Program-made: the position numbers and the translations under genes
Part shown: positions 6,114-6,621 of the stretch, piece after piece
How the letters are laid out: each line of letters begins with the position of its first letter
Numbering within the stretch: the stretch's first letter is position 1
The notes under the pieces: generated by a model
What the model was told of the DNA's origin: nothing
Database searches by the model: none
The model's input: the letters and a program-made list of their open reading frames with translations, nothing else
DNA from: Nanobdellota archaeon
Lineage (GTDB): Archaea; Nanobdellota; Nanobdellia; Woesearchaeales; GW2011-AR9
Assembly: GCA_030695605.1 (NCBI GenBank)
Contig: JAUYQE010000099.1
Coordinates: 1-6,621, forward strand
Direction of reading: 5' to 3'
DNA: 6,621 bases

Positions 6114-6621
6114 ATGAACCAAAAACTCCGCACCAACTGGAACGATCTCTGCAGCCGCCTGCACGTTTCGCAGGAGGAAGCCCAGCAGACTCTCCAAGAC
6201 TTGCAGCAGCGCTATGGAGAGCCGCATCGGCAGTATCACAATCTGGATCATATTGCCCATTGCCTGAATGAGTTTGACGCGGCTAGGCGCCTAGCAGAGC
6301 AACCTGATCTGGTTCAATTAGCACTGTGGTTCCACGACTGCGTGTACGAGCCGGGAAATCCAGAGAATGAACTCAACAGTGCAGAAGTTGCCTTGGCTTT
6401 TGGAGAGAATATCGGCTTGGGCGCCCTTGACCGGCTCCGGGTCTATGAACTGATTATCACCACCCAATATGTTATCCGCCCCGGCACCGACGATGCCCGG
6501 CTCATCTGGGATGTAGACTTTTCCAGCTTAGGGCTGCTGTGGGAAGAGTTTTCTCAAAATAGCCAGAATATCCGAGAAGAATTTAAGCACGTGCCGGATG
6601 AGCTCTTTTATGCGGGAAGGA
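6114..6621 (+). CDS. HD-superfamily predicted metal-dependent phosphohydrolase (partial, C-terminus beyond window)
   Basis: An open frame from ATG at 6114 to the right edge gives 169 residues without a stop. Landmarks of the COG4339-type HD proteins are present in order: RYGEPHRQYHNLDHI (33-47), LALWFHDCVYEPG (69-81) with the HD pair His74-Asp75, NELNSAEVA (85-93), a helix ending LIITTQY (113-119), IWDVDFSSLG (131-140) and IREEFKHVPDELFYAGR (153-169). Likely metal ligands are His46, His74, Asp75 and Asp133. The family is usually a little over 200 residues, so roughly 30-50 are missing. The substrate is unknown; proteins of this kind are often mislabelled as NMDA-receptor subunits. The ATG is chosen because it gives the usual 30-40 residue lead before YHNLDHI. 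An ATG at 6092 is in another frame. No signal peptide is visible, so it is probably cytosolic. The position where relatives carry a His pair after the helix is Gln-Tyr here (from memory of the family). Confidence 0.85.
   Translation, partial: MNQKLRTNWNDLCSRLHVSQEEAQQTLQDLQQRYGEPHRQYHNLDHIAHCLNEFDAARRLAEQPDLVQLALWFHDCVYEPGNPENELNSAEVALAFGENIGLGALDRLRVYELIITTQYVIRPGTDDARLIWDVDFSSLGLLWEEFSQNSQNIREEFKHVPDELFYAGR

Noticed and set aside
6092..6280. Small plus-strand frame starting at an ATG just after AGGAG
   Set aside because: AGGAG is only three bases from this ATG, and the frame overlaps the HD gene, whose conserved motifs are in the frame from 6114. Its translation has no recognisable features.
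6282..6295. 14-base perfect palindrome (gctaggcgcctagc) inside the HD gene
   Set aside because: About 0.4 such palindromes are expected by chance in a window this long, and it has no loop or flanking structure, so it is not evidence of a site.
1..6621. A new defence, toxin-antitoxin or mobile system
   Set aside because: Every gene fits a known housekeeping or surface-protein family, and there are no repeats, integrase, transposase or small paired genes to support such a system.

Overview
The window is almost entirely coding and holds five genes. Four lie on the minus strand and read right to left: alaS, an archease, a BtpA-family protein, and a large lipoprotein metallopeptidase cut by the left edge. 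One HD-domain gene on the plus strand diverges from alaS and is cut by the right edge. I see no tRNA, rRNA, CRISPR array, insertion sequence or phage gene, and no gene-free stretch longer than about 70 bases.

Organism: the best guess is a DPANN-like archaeon of the Woesearchaeota type. The arguments are an archease next to a BtpA-family gene (both common in archaea), TATA-like boxes about 27-30 bases upstream of three start codons that have no Shine-Dalgarno sequence, and an archaeal-consensus TTTATATA box between the divergent genes. AlaRS is instead a short bacterial-type enzyme of the kind I associate with Patescibacteria/CPR. So either the archaeon acquired a bacterial alaS, or the host is a CPR bacterium. 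Sequence alone does not settle this.

Layout: positions 1-3000 encode the first 1000 residues of a lipoprotein, in one uninterrupted frame that I checked codon by codon. It has a lipobox, an FTP/PepSY-type prodomain, an M36/M4-like gluzincin catalytic domain (HEYTH plus NEGLAD), an Ig-like beta domain, and VCBS/FG-GAP-like propeller repeats with an acidic insertion. Positions 3033-3803 encode the BtpA-family TIM-barrel protein. Its ATG overlaps the archease stop codon in a TAATG junction. Positions 3803-4225 encode the archease, the cofactor of RtcB RNA ligase. Positions 4281-6047 encode AlaRS. Positions 6048-6113 form a compact divergent promoter, and 6114 onward encodes the HD phosphohydrolase.

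How they fit: alaS and the archease are housekeeping RNA/translation genes and the BtpA homologue is translationally coupled to the archease. The secreted protease is probably transcribed with them or from its own TATA-like element. I found no coherent new defence or mobile system. The most distinctive items are the protease-propeller lipoprotein, the reduced AlaRS and the shared divergent TATA box.
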